A model generated the notes under the pieces. The model worked only from the letters and a program-made list of their open reading frames with translations. It did not search any database and was not told the DNA's origin. A stretch of DNA of 64,000 nucleotides from contig NZ_JAQBIE010000007.1 in the NCBI RefSeq assembly GCF_028294535.1, forward strand, positions 1 to 64,000, written 5' to 3'. This DNA comes from Paracoccus onchidii. GTDB taxonomy: Bacteria > Pseudomonadota > Alphaproteobacteria > Rhodobacterales > Rhodobacteraceae. The position numbers were made by a program, and so were the translations under genes. Position 1 is the stretch's first letter; every line of letters begins with the position of its first letter. Of the stretch, positions 56,329-64,000 are shown one piece after another.

Positions 56329-59274
56329 TCAGGGCTGGCCGGCCCGCTTTGCCTCTAGCACCGCCAGACGGCGGCTGTCGAATGGATTTGATAATGTCCA
56401 ATTTGTCCAGATTCGAAAGGCTCCGGGCAGACCATGACTGCGTGTGGCGAATGACGCGGCGTCATGCATGGCAAGCGGCCGGGCTTGCATCCTGCCCTGT
56501 GGCAAGCGGGCAAGCGCGGGATCCGCAATGTCGATCTGCGCGGAAACGGGGGCGACGCGCGCGGATGTCAGGTTGAAGTCAAAGGCCGAATAACGCCAGC
56601 CGCCAAACGCTCCTTCACTGACCACGACCTGCTGGCACAATGCCTCGACGGCGGCGCATTCGGGCGATTGCATCAGGGGCCGGGCAAAGCCGGGCTGCTG
56701 ATAGCGGCCAGACCAGATCGCCGTGCCGTCCGGTGCCGCCACCTCGTAAGAGGACTGGCCCATCTGCAATTGCCCCATTCGTTTGTTGAACCCATACATC
56801 CAGACACCCGCAAGCTGGGGCGCGCGGCTGTTGAGATAAAGGTTCGGCAGATAGCTGAAGATACCGGGCTGGCCCTCGATTCCGACCCAGTTGATGGCGA
56901 TGATGGCTTCGTAATAGTTGCGATAGCCAAGCAAGCGCGGCAGCGCCGACAGGCGCACGCCGATTTGCTGATTGGCCAGCAGGGCGACCGGATGGGTGCC
57001 TGCCGGTGTCAGTCCCTGCGGCAGCAAATACATGCCGTCGGGCAAGACGGCCTGCAGGGCCTCTGCGTCTATGGCATGAAAGCTGAAAAAGCCGTCAATC
57101 GCACCGGTTCCGTAAAACGGTGTCAACGGCCATGGGGCGGTCTGGGCATAGGGGCTGGCAAGGCGCGCGTCGTCTCCGGGGCCGGAATCGGGGGCCAGAT
57201 CTCCTTCACCGACGATCCTGATGTCATCGCCCGTCAGGCCGCGGGCAGCCATCAGGCCCGATATGGTCGCGGCCTCGACACAGCCGGCATTGATTGCGCA
57301 ACGCGTCCAGTCACCCGCCAGATAAAGGTTCTCGAAACCCGATCCATCCGGTTCCAGGCGGTATTGAACGCTGCCCGGAACAGACAGGACGTAACGTTCC
57401 GAGCCAAAAAAATTCTCGCGGAAATACTGGGCGTTGAAACGGGCATCGTCATCGCCGTTTTCGATGTCGTGCAGGATCCCGGCGTCAAACCCGCCATTCT
57501 TGCTGGCCCCGGGCCACATGCGGGTCAGATCCTGATTGGCCCAGGCGCGGCTGCGTTCGACCATGCTGCCGGCGTCGACATCGGCGTCATGACAAGGGCT
57601 GCAAAAATATGCGATCGCGCTTGGTCCGGGGGTGGGCCATGTTTCGCGAACCAGAAGATCGCTCATGTCGGCCCAGGTGTCCAAGGGTTCCGAAAAGCTG
57701 GTGATGACGGTTTGCAGATCTGTCTGCGGGCCGGGATTGTGGCGGGCAACCAACGCGTTCCAGCCCAATTCCTGTGGGGTCTTGTCCAGCCAGAACTGTG
57801 CGGCATGGGTGGCCACGGTCTGGACCTTGTCCAGCATGGCCCGCCATCGCGGCGATGTCTGGCAAAGCTCGTCCGCCAGATAGGGCATTGATCCAAGCGA
57901 AGCCCCCAGAATGACCTGATCGAAGTCATGTCCCCGCCGCAGCTGATAGGATTGCCCGCGCGGAGGGTTCTTTTCGCATTCGAAATCCTTATCGGGGAAA
58001 TCTTCGATCTGCTCCCAAAGCGGTTCCGATGGCCAACATGGCAGGCCGGCGACATCACGCAATGGCAGATATTCCCCCCTGACACGTGCCTGACGCACCA
58101 TGTCGATGGCGTCGATGCCGGTTCGGTTCGCATCCAGCCGCAGCTTTGTGGCTGCGTTGAAGAATTCGAACTTCACGCCGCGTTTGCGCAGAACCTGATA
58201 ATAGGGGGCAAAGATCGTGTCGCCCATTCCGGCCTGCATCTTGAAAAACAGCGAGCCCTTGTAACAAAAAGCCAGCCGCAGCAGGCCGCGAATTGCCGTT
58301 CCCGCGCCAACGCTGCGATGATCGGTCACGCCGCCCGGATAGCCGAATACATAATCATAGCATCCCCGGAAAACGGCCGAATACACCGCGTCATGCGCGG
58401 CCCCGTAATGCAGCAACCAATCGCTGATCTCCCAATCATCAATGGCATCGAAGCCTTCGTAGAAGCATCCTTCCGCGATTGTTCCACGGAAAAAGGCAAG
58501 TGACAGGCTGATCAGGTAATGCAGGCGCCGGGATTCGTCGCCCTGTTCAAGCTGCGCCAGAAGAGATTCGTGCCAGTCCTGGGCATGAGCAGCCAGGGCC
58601 GCCAATTCGGCCTGATCCGCACAGGTGTGATCGCGGGCATCTGCCGGCAAGGATCTGGCCATATCCTGCAACGCGTGGACAGGGGTGGCAGCCTGTGTAG
58701 ACAGGCCGCGGGCCGCGAATCCGGTGTGAAACCGATCAGGCAGCTGATGGGGTGCGGCGGCCACGGCCCCGGGGCGTTCCAGCAACTGCCGGATACGGTC
58801 CAGAAGCATGGTGAACAGCGCATAGGGCGAGGGAATCACATCGCCCGAGCCGGGTTTGTCGTCGTTGGGTTCGAAATCTATACGCCACGGATGCAGGCTT
58901 GCCGGACCATCAGGGGTGGGAATGTCTTCGGCCAGAAAGAAGTAATTCAACCCGTGAAACGCCTCTTCCAGCGTGGCGAGGGGGGCATCGGGTTCGCGCA
59001 ACTTCTCTGAGATCAGCGTTTCGTAACAGTCGCGCATCAGGCGAAAGGCGTTGTCGTAAAAGCCCGCCCAGATATGCAGGCCGTGTTCCTCTATTCTTTC
59101 GCCCTTGTCCTTGTTGCGGCCGCTGGCCCCCTTGCCGCCCAATCGCCAGCCCATCTGGTAGAGGGTGATTTCGTAGCGGTCCTGCCAATCGGGCAGCTGC
59201 GTGATCGCATAAGCGGCGGTGACCGCACCGACGCCACCGCCGATGATTGCGACTTTCTGTCGTTGGGCGGACAT
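56329..59274 (-). CDS. FAD-dependent oxidoreductase fused to an acetoacetate-decarboxylase-like domain
   Basis: The N-terminal part (residues 1 to about 690) is a flavin amine-oxidase/phytoene-desaturase-type enzyme: FAD motif VAIIGGGVGAVTAAYAIT at residue 8, GWRLGGKGASGRN, HGLHIWAGFYDNAFRLM, and the closing FAD motif LYLAGDWTRCAINAGCVEAA near 650. From about residue 705 a second domain (PLTPFYGTGAIDGFFSF, then GMYLLPQGLTPAGTHPVALL) resembles acetoacetate decarboxylase-like folds. At 981 residues it is about double a normal member. I cannot name a substrate; a carotenoid- or terpenoid-like hydrocarbon is possible. First gene of the operon with the cyclase and Crp-like regulator. Confidence 0.78.
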   Translation of the reverse strand: MSAQRQKVAIIGGGVGAVTAAYAITQLPDWQDRYEITLYQMGWRLGGKGASGRNKDKGERIEEHGLHIWAGFYDNAFRLMRDCYETLISEKLREPDAPLATLEEAFHGLNYFFLAEDIPTPDGPASLHPWRIDFEPNDDKPGSGDVIPSPYALFTMLLDRIRQLLERPGAVAAAPHQLPDRFHTGFAARGLSTQAATPVHALQDMARSLPADARDHTCADQAELAALAAHAQDWHESLLAQLEQGDESRRLHYLISLSLAFFRGTIAEGCFYEGFDAIDDWEISDWLLHYGAAHDAVYSAVFRGCYDYVFGYPGGVTDHRSVGAGTAIRGLLRLAFCYKGSLFFKMQAGMGDTIFAPYYQVLRKRGVKFEFFNAATKLRLDANRTGIDAIDMVRQARVRGEYLPLRDVAGLPCWPSEPLWEQIEDFPDKDFECEKNPPRGQSYQLRRGHDFDQVILGASLGSMPYLADELCQTSPRWRAMLDKVQTVATHAAQFWLDKTPQELGWNALVARHNPGPQTDLQTVITSFSEPLDTWADMSDLLVRETWPTPGPSAIAYFCSPCHDADVDAGSMVERSRAWANQDLTRMWPGASKNGGFDAGILHDIENGDDDARFNAQYFRENFFGSERYVLSVPGSVQYRLEPDGSGFENLYLAGDWTRCAINAGCVEAATISGLMAARGLTGDDIRIVGEGDLAPDSGPGDDARLASPYAQTAPWPLTPFYGTGAIDGFFSFHAIDAEALQAVLPDGMYLLPQGLTPAGTHPVALLANQQIGVRLSALPRLLGYRNYYEAIIAINWVGIEGQPGIFSYLPNLYLNSRAPQLAGVWMYGFNKRMGQLQMGQSSYEVAAPDGTAIWSGRYQQPGFARPLMQSPECAAVEALCQQVVVSEGAFGGWRYSAFDFNLTSARVAPVSAQIDIADPALARLPQGRMQARPLAMHDAASFATRSHGLPGAFRIWTNWTLSNPFDSRRLAVLEAKRAGQP

Positions 59275-59688
59275 TCTGACCTCTGAGTTGATACAACGGC
59301 GGGTGGTATTCGAACCCGTGCGTTCACTTTGGCCCGTCAGGGCGGGTCTTGTGAAGAAGGAAATGCAAAATCAAGGGTATCATTGGACGGCATCAGGCGC
59401 GGAAGGCCAAAAAATAAGCGGGCGGTGACCTACCTATCACCGCCCGTCCGGCCCGCACCCCAGGCTTTCACCGCGAGCCGGGAACACCATTTACTGAACG
59501 GGCGGCAGACACGCCCGAAAAACAACGAAGCCTGACAGCAAAGGTCGCCGCTGAACCAGGTTCTGTTCTCAACCTAGTGTTGTTTGCCTTGTGGTTCTGT
59601 GTCCTGCGACACAGAGGCGAAAATCAGTTCAGGCTATGGCTGGACATCATGGGCGCGTGGCGCGTTCCGGTAATGAAACGGGGCAGGA
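59275..59688. other. 414-base gap upstream of the flavoenzyme operon and the collar gene
   Basis: No protein-coding gene is supported here. It contains a strong leftward intrinsic terminator (59408..59446), a 6-bp hairpin (59499..59517) and a 7-bp hairpin with 4-base loop (59597..59614). The promoters of the divergent flavoenzyme operon and collar gene must lie here, but no -35/-10 pair stands out. A small RNA read leftward from about 59600 and ending at the terminator is possible. Confidence 0.6.
59408..59446 (-). terminator. Strong intrinsic terminator in the leader of the flavoenzyme operon
   Basis: On the minus strand a perfect 10-bp stem (CGGGCGGTGA with TCACCGCCCG, loop TAGGTAGG) is followed by CTTATTTTTTGG. 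It points the same way as the flavoenzyme-cyclase-crp operon, whose first ATG is at 59274. No leftward gene is present upstream for it to end, so it is either a leader attenuator or the end of a small RNA. Confidence 0.82.
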
Positions 59689-59988
59689 ATGGAACCGCTG
59701 ATCGGTCAGATAATCATGTTCGCTGGCAGCTTTGCCCCCCGCGGCTGGGCGGTATGCGATGGCCGCCTGTTGTCTATTGAACGCTACCCCCAGCTGTTCA
59801 GCCTGATCGGCACGATGCATGGGGGGGACGGCCAGAACACCTTTGGCTTGCCCGATCTGCGCCATCCCGATCCGGACCGCGGCAGCCGGACGGCAACTGG
59901 CGCCCCCCTTGCGCTTGGGGCGGGCAATGGCCGAGGTGATTGTCGTTTCATCATTGCCGTCGAAGGCAGCTATCCCGATCGCGACTGA
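59689..59988 (+). CDS. Short tail-collar-domain protein (microcystin-dependent protein-like)
   Basis: The 99-residue protein begins MEPLIGQIIMFAGSFAPRGW, with AVCDGRLLSIERYPQLFSLIG and NTFGLPDLRH after it, the phage tail collar fold. The C-terminus RFIIAVEGSYPDRD matches the end of the short subgroup, so it looks complete rather than truncated. In phage such proteins sit at tail-fibre attachment sites; free-standing copies (MdpB-like) are common in bacteria and their role is unknown. GGGCAGG lies just ahead of the ATG. No other phage genes are nearby. Confidence 0.78.
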   Translation: MEPLIGQIIMFAGSFAPRGWAVCDGRLLSIERYPQLFSLIGTMHGGDGQNTFGLPDLRHPDPDRGSRTATGAPLALGAGNGRGDCRFIIAVEGSYPDRD

Positions 59989-60119
59989 CGCCGGGGCCGG
60001 CTGGCGTCTGGAAACTTGGGCATTGTGTCCCGAGGGTTTTCCAGTTCATCCTGAATTCCACGAAGTACGAAAAGTACCGGTGGCCCCACAGGCCGCATGC
60101 GATCAGGAGGTAACGACAT

Positions 60120-62894
60120 ATGCCGGATTCTGAAGAGACCTTGGCCGCCAAGACCCGCCCGGCCATTTCGCCCGGTGCCCTGCCAGATATCGGTGATTAC
60201 TACAGCGCCACCCAGCTGCGTGCCGATCGCTGGAGCGTGTTGTGCGACGTGGCCGAAGAACTGGCCCTGCACGGAACCGATGGCCGCAAAAGCCGAAAGC
60301 TGCTCAAGGACGCCGAGGATTTGATGGCCGCGCTTGCGCCGATCGAAACCTATTGGGCCTTTCCGGGGGCGTCGGCCTTTGGGTACATGCAACGCTTGCT
60401 TGAACAGCGCAAGATAGCCGATTTCACGCATTCCGTACGGCGTGCGGCCCGGGCGCTGATTTCCGGGGCTTATCGACGCCGGACCGTTCACCTGACCGCA
60501 GAAGACAGCGAGAACGAGGATTTCGAGGACGAAGCATCCCTGACGCCGGATGCGCGCGCATTGGGGCGTCCCTATTTCGAGGTGCTGATCGTCGATGACC
60601 TGAATGAACATCAGGAACGCTGGCTGCGGTCCCGGTTGCAGAATGCGCGCCGGCCCGAAGACAGTTTCATCTATGAACCGGTGATCGTGCCCAGCCTGGA
60701 AGACGCGCTGATCGCGATTCTGTTCAATCACAACGTTCAGGCGGTCGTGGTCCGTCCTGGTCTGGCGCTGAAATCACGTAACAATGTCAAGCTGCTGAAC
60801 AAGTATCTGCGGCGCGCAACCGGCGATGAGGATGTCGATGCCCTCGATCCCGAAGAGTTCGGCGCCGAAACCTGCCGTCTGGTTCACAATATCCGGCCCG
60901 AACTGGATACCTATCTGGTGACGGACCGCTCGGCCGAGCGTATCGCCGCGCAGGATCTGGGTGGTTGCCGTCGGGTGTTCTATAATCAGGAAGATTTCTT
61001 CGAACTGCACCTGAACATTCTTCGCGGCGTGAACAGCCGCTTCAAGACGCCGTTCTTCACCGCGTTGAAGGAATATTCACAGCAACCCACCGGTGTGTTC
61101 CACGCCATGCCGATCAGCCGGGGCAAATCGATTGCCCGAAGCCATTGGATCCAGGATATGGGCGCGTTCTATGGCCCAAATATCTTTCTGGCAGAAACCT
61201 CGGCGACATCGGGCGGGCTGGACAGCCTGCTGGAACCGCGCGGTCCGATCAAGAAGGCGCAAGAGGCCGCGTCGCGGGCCTTTGGTTCCAAGCAGACCTT
61301 CTTTGCAACGAATGGCACATCGACCTGCAACAAGATCGTCGTGCAGGCATTGATCAGGCCCGGCGATATCGTGCTTGTGGACCGCGATTGTCACAAATCG
61401 CATCACTACGGAATGGTGCTGGCCGGGGCCAGCGTCGTCTATATGGACAGCTATCCGCTGCATGAACATTCGATGTATGGCGCGGTGCCCGTGCGTGAGA
61501 TCAAGCATAAATTGCTGGAACTGCGCGCGGCGGGCAAGCTGGACCGCGTGCGAATGGTCTTGCTGACGAACTGCACCTTCGACGGGCTTATCTACAATGT
61601 CGAACGGGTGATGGAGGAATGCCTGGCGATCAAGAAGGACCTTGTTTTCCTGTGGGACGAAGCCTGGTTCGCCTATGCAAGGTTCAACCCGGCATTCCGC
61701 CAACGCACGGCCATGCATTCCGCCTGCAGCCTTCGCGGCAAGCTGCGTCAGCCCGAACGTCAAGAGCAATGGCACGCCCAAAGCGAGGCATTGAAAGATG
61801 CCGATGACGCGACCTGGCTGGACACCCGGCTGGTCGCGCCGCCCGATGCGCGGGTGCGGGTCTATGCAACCCAGTCGACCCACAAGACGCTGACCTCGCT
61901 GCGTCAGGGTTCGATGATCCATGTCTATGATCAGGACTTCAAAGGCGAGACCGAGCAGGCCTTCCACGAAGCCTATATGACGCACACCTCGACCTCGCCG
62001 AACTATCAGATCATCGCCTCTCTGGATGTCGGGCGGCGTCAGGTGGAGCTGGAAGGATATGAATTCGTCCAGCGTCAGATTGAAAGCGCAATGTCACTGC
62101 GTCGCGCCGTCACCACCCATCCGCTGCTGTCGAAATACTTCAAGGTGCTGACCTTGGCGGACATGATTCCGTCGCAATACCGCGAAAGTGGGGTCGAGGC
62201 CTATTACGATGCCCGGCGTGGCTGGACCGATACCTGGGATTACTGGGCGACGGATGAATTCGTTCTTGATCCGACCAAGGTCACGATCACCGTCGGTGGC
62301 ACCGGCTGGGATGGAGATACGTTCAAGACCAAGATCCTAATGGACAAGCACGGGATTCAGATCAACAAGACCTCGCGCAATACCGTGCTGTTCATGACCA
62401 ATATCGGCACGACGCGATCTTCGATTGCCTATCTGATCGAGGTGTTGATCAGCATCGCCAAGGATCTGGAGGATTTGTTGGATGACGCCTCCAAGATGGA
62501 GCGGCGGGCCTTTGATGCGCGCGTGAAAAGCCTTGTCGAACAGGTGCCGCCGCTGCCCGATTTCAGCCGGTTCCACGCGGCGTTCCGTCAGGGTGGCACG
62601 TCGGAAGGGGATATCCGCAGTGCGTTCTTCCTGTCGTATAACGAAGATAACTGCGACTACCTGGATCTTGATCAGGCCCTGCGCGAAAAGCTGGAGGCAG
62701 GCGAAGAACTGGTTTCGGCCTCGTTCATCATTCCATATCCCCCCGGATTCCCGATTCTGGTGCCCGGTCAGGTCATCAGCCGTGAAATCCTGACCTTCAT
62801 GCGGGCCTTGGATGTCAGCGAAATCCACGGCTATCGCCCCGATCTGGGGTTGCGGGTGTTTACGGCCGCGGCGTTGCAGTCGATGGCCGAATAG
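60120..62894 (+). CDS. Orn/Lys/Arg-type PLP-dependent decarboxylase, large form
   Basis: Decarboxylates a basic amino acid to a diamine or agmatine. The PLP domain shows ATNGTSTCNKIVVQAL, DRDCHKSHHYGMVLAGA, the PLP-ring Asp in LWDEAWFAYARFNP and the PLP lysine (Lys589) in STHKTLTSLRQGSMIHV, then the usual C-terminal domain. At 924 residues it has about 170-200 more N-terminal residues than E. coli LdcI or SpeC, including a helical region and an acidic linker (EDSENEDFEDEA) before the receiver-like wing domain. AGGAGG lies nine bases before the ATG. Substrate choice among ornithine, lysine and arginine is not evident. GabT and a PuuR-like regulator follow. Confidence 0.9.
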   Translation: MPDSEETLAAKTRPAISPGALPDIGDYYSATQLRADRWSVLCDVAEELALHGTDGRKSRKLLKDAEDLMAALAPIETYWAFPGASAFGYMQRLLEQRKIADFTHSVRRAARALISGAYRRRTVHLTAEDSENEDFEDEASLTPDARALGRPYFEVLIVDDLNEHQERWLRSRLQNARRPEDSFIYEPVIVPSLEDALIAILFNHNVQAVVVRPGLALKSRNNVKLLNKYLRRATGDEDVDALDPEEFGAETCRLVHNIRPELDTYLVTDRSAERIAAQDLGGCRRVFYNQEDFFELHLNILRGVNSRFKTPFFTALKEYSQQPTGVFHAMPISRGKSIARSHWIQDMGAFYGPNIFLAETSATSGGLDSLLEPRGPIKKAQEAASRAFGSKQTFFATNGTSTCNKIVVQALIRPGDIVLVDRDCHKSHHYGMVLAGASVVYMDSYPLHEHSMYGAVPVREIKHKLLELRAAGKLDRVRMVLLTNCTFDGLIYNVERVMEECLAIKKDLVFLWDEAWFAYARFNPAFRQRTAMHSACSLRGKLRQPERQEQWHAQSEALKDADDATWLDTRLVAPPDARVRVYATQSTHKTLTSLRQGSMIHVYDQDFKGETEQAFHEAYMTHTSTSPNYQIIASLDVGRRQVELEGYEFVQRQIESAMSLRRAVTTHPLLSKYFKVLTLADMIPSQYRESGVEAYYDARRGWTDTWDYWATDEFVLDPTKVTITVGGTGWDGDTFKTKILMDKHGIQINKTSRNTVLFMTNIGTTRSSIAYLIEVLISIAKDLEDLLDDASKMERRAFDARVKSLVEQVPPLPDFSRFHAAFRQGGTSEGDIRSAFFLSYNEDNCDYLDLDQALREKLEAGEELVSASFIIPYPPGFPILVPGQVISREILTFMRALDVSEIHGYRPDLGLRVFTAAALQSMAE

Positions 62895-62924
62895 CCGAAC
62901 GCTCGGTTCGGGCAATGCGTGGCG

Positions 62925-63506
62925 TCAAAAGGTCGGCGGCGTGCAGGCGCTGACCACGACACAACGCTTGGTGCCCGTGTTGCGAAAACGATGGGGGCGG
63001 CGGCTGTCAAAGATATAGGCGTCGCCCGGTCCCAGCACTTCGATCTCGTCGCCGACGGTGATTTCGATTTCGCCTTCCAGCACGATTCCGGCTTCTTCGG
63101 ATTCATGGCTATAGAGGGTGGGGCCGGTATCGGCGCCCGGATCATAGGTTTCGTGCAGCAGCATCAGGTTGTTCTGACCCGCGCGCCCGATCCGCAACAG
63201 CGACAGTTTGGCGCCGGTGGCCTCGGGGCCATGAACGGCGGCGGAACGGATCGATGGCAATTCAGTGCTGCGCCAGAAGGTCTTGGGTTCTTCGCTGTCT
63301 TCGACGAAGAACTCGACCATGCTGGTGGTCAGACCGTCCAGGATCTTTTTCAGATTCGCGACCGAGGGGCTGATCTTGTTCTGTTCGATCATGGATATCA
63401 GCCCGTTGGTCACGCCGGCCCGTGCGGCCAATTGGCGTTGCGACAGCTTTTTCAGCTGACGCAGCTTGCGCAGCCGGGTTCCAATATCGAAATCGTCTTC
63501 GTTCAT
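62925..63506 (-). CDS. XRE-family regulator with C-terminal cupin domain
   Basis: The 193-residue protein has an N-terminal helix-turn-helix (LRKLRQLKKLSQRQLAARAG, then NGLISMIEQNKISPSVANLK) and a C-terminal cupin sensor (HESEEAGIVLEGEIEITVGDE, near residues 125-150). This is the PuuR layout, common in regulators of polyamine and GABA use. It is convergent with the decarboxylase and divergent from a gabT-like gene, with 128 bases between; it most likely controls that gene and perhaps itself. The effector is probably an amine or amino acid. Confidence 0.9.
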   Translation of the reverse strand: MNEDDFDIGTRLRKLRQLKKLSQRQLAARAGVTNGLISMIEQNKISPSVANLKKILDGLTTSMVEFFVEDSEEPKTFWRSTELPSIRSAAVHGPEATGAKLSLLRIGRAGQNNLMLLHETYDPGADTGPTLYSHESEEAGIVLEGEIEITVGDEIEVLGPGDAYIFDSRRPHRFRNTGTKRCVVVSACTPPTF

Positions 63507-63579
63507 GCCTGCTCGCTTCGTTCGTTGTTCGCTGCCCCGGCAAAAATAGGCCGATCATATGTCGGTCATTCAAGGCATC

Positions 63580-63616
63580 TTGTCACTAAGATCACTTTGG
63601 TTAATATATTGATCAC
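63580..63616 (+). promoter_or_regulatory. Promoter and candidate operator of the gabT-like gene
   Basis: TTGTCA (63580..63585) and TAATAT (63602..63607) are 16 bases apart, a fair sigma-70 promoter. GATCAC occurs at 63590..63595 and again at 63611..63616, 21 bases (two helical turns) apart, flanking the -10 element. This placement suits repression by the neighbouring XRE-cupin protein. Confidence 0.5.
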
Positions 63617-63634
63617 AGTTTGAGGACATATGCC

Positions 63635-64000
63635 ATGACCAATGCAGAACTTTCCGCCCGCCGCGCAAGTGCGATCTCGCGCGGGGTGGGTGTGTCGACG
63701 CCCCTGTTCGCGACCCGTGCCAAGAATGCCGAGTTGTGGGACAGCGAAGGCAACCGTTTCATAGATTTCGCCGCCGGTATCGCGGTGGTGAATACCGGCC
63801 ACGGCCACCCGCGTCTGGTCGAGGCCGTCAAGGCCCAGATCGATCATTTCAGCCATACCTGCCATCAGGTTGCGCCATATGAAAACTATGTCGAACTGGC
63901 AGAGCGCCTGAATGCCGCCGCGCCCGGCGATTTCGCGAAGAAGACCTTGTTCGCCACCACCGGCGCCGAAGCGGTCGAGAACGCCATCAAGATCGCGCGC
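63635..64000 (+). CDS. gabT: Class III aminotransferase, probable 4-aminobutyrate aminotransferase, 3' end outside window
   Basis: Only the first 122 residues are in the window. They begin [20 protein letters not shown], then STPLFATRAKNAELWDSEGN, the FAAGIAVVNTGHGHPRLVEAV motif and LFATTGAEAVENAIKIAR, which form the N-terminal and PLP-phosphate regions of GabT-type enzymes. GAGGA lies eight bases before the ATG at 63635. It is divergent from an XRE-cupin regulator and downstream of the amino-acid decarboxylase, fitting use of GABA or a diamine-derived substrate. Other class III transaminases cannot be fully excluded from the fragment. Confidence 0.88.
   Translation, partial: MTNAELSARRASAISRGVGVSTPLFATRAKNAELWDSEGNRFIDFAAGIAVVNTGHGHPRLVEAVKAQIDHFSHTCHQVAPYENYVELAERLNAAAPGDFAKKTLFATTGAEAVENAIKIAR

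Noticed and set aside
59275..59688. tRNA gene in the longest intergenic gap
   Set aside because: The hairpins do not form a cloverleaf and no T-loop GTTCRANNC followed by an acceptor stem is present. No tRNA or rRNA was found elsewhere either.
59689..59988. Prophage remnant at the tail-collar gene
   Set aside because: No integrase, capsid, terminase, lysis gene or attachment-site repeat is visible nearby, and the protein looks complete for the short family form.
62895..62911. Hairpin after the decarboxylase stop (CCGAAC with GTTCGG)
   Set aside because: Only six pairs and no T tract; possibly chance in GC-rich DNA.

Overview
The window is GC-rich alphaproteobacterial chromosome, most probably from the Rhodobacteraceae and plausibly a Paracoccus. 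The best clue is the bc1 operon (petABC/fbcFBC), whose cytochrome c1 carries the long acidic Ala/Pro/Glu-rich insert after its signal peptide that is familiar from Paracoccus. This placement is inferred from gene content and family recognition; no database search was possible. I see no tRNA, rRNA, CRISPR array, insertion sequence or prophage block. Genes are packed tightly and many overlap by 1-8 bases.

Layout: (1) 1-1262, the 3' end of a secreted RTX protein with a 390-bp internal duplication, closed by a strong terminator. (2) 1336-8206, carB and the thiamine transporter operon thiBPQ (all minus strand), the latter preceded by a TPP riboswitch. (3) 8310-18363, mutS-aroC, then the phosphate regulon pstSCAB-phoU-phoB behind a four-half-site Pho box, with no phoR. 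(4) 18368-26806, minus-strand housekeeping genes: a ribokinase-like kinase, cytochrome bc1 complex, radC, dnaJ and dnaK, the last behind a heat-shock-type promoter. (5) 26875-38231, a surface-polysaccharide block: ABC-2 permease, cysQ, kdsB-like, galU, galE, two GT2-type transferases, a GT14-type transferase with an extra domain, a protein with two sulfotransferase-like modules, and a phosphohexomutase. CysQ (PAP removal) together with the sulfotransferase protein suggests a sulfated glycan. (6) 38372-46582, small coupled operons: NTF2-like/GNAT/nitrilase trio, arfB-nudix, a PiT phosphate transporter, pncA and pncB for NAD salvage, trhO and a VOC protein. (7) 46585-52544, an apparent catabolic cluster: M20 amidohydrolase, LysR regulator, 3-hydroxyisobutyrate-type dehydrogenase, aldehyde dehydrogenase, and a two-gene membrane pair (DUF3100-like plus a small partner).

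(8) 52569-59446 is the most unusual part. A minus-strand operon encodes a flavoenzyme fused to an acetoacetate-decarboxylase-like domain, then a class III nucleotide cyclase/AAA ATPase of 1014 residues, then a Crp/Fnr-type regulator with an intact-looking cyclic-nucleotide pocket. Gaps are 10 and 6 bases. A strong intrinsic terminator lies in the region upstream of the operon, oriented to stop its transcript, so it could act as an attenuator. The cyclase has substitutions at substrate-specifying positions. I regard this flavoenzyme-cyclase-receptor operon as the best candidate for an undescribed system.

(9) 59689-64000 holds a lone short tail-collar protein, a large Orn/Lys/Arg-type decarboxylase, an XRE-cupin regulator and the start of a divergent gabT-like aminotransferase. 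These suggest diamine/GABA metabolism. A pair of 21-bp-spaced direct repeats overlaps the gabT promoter.
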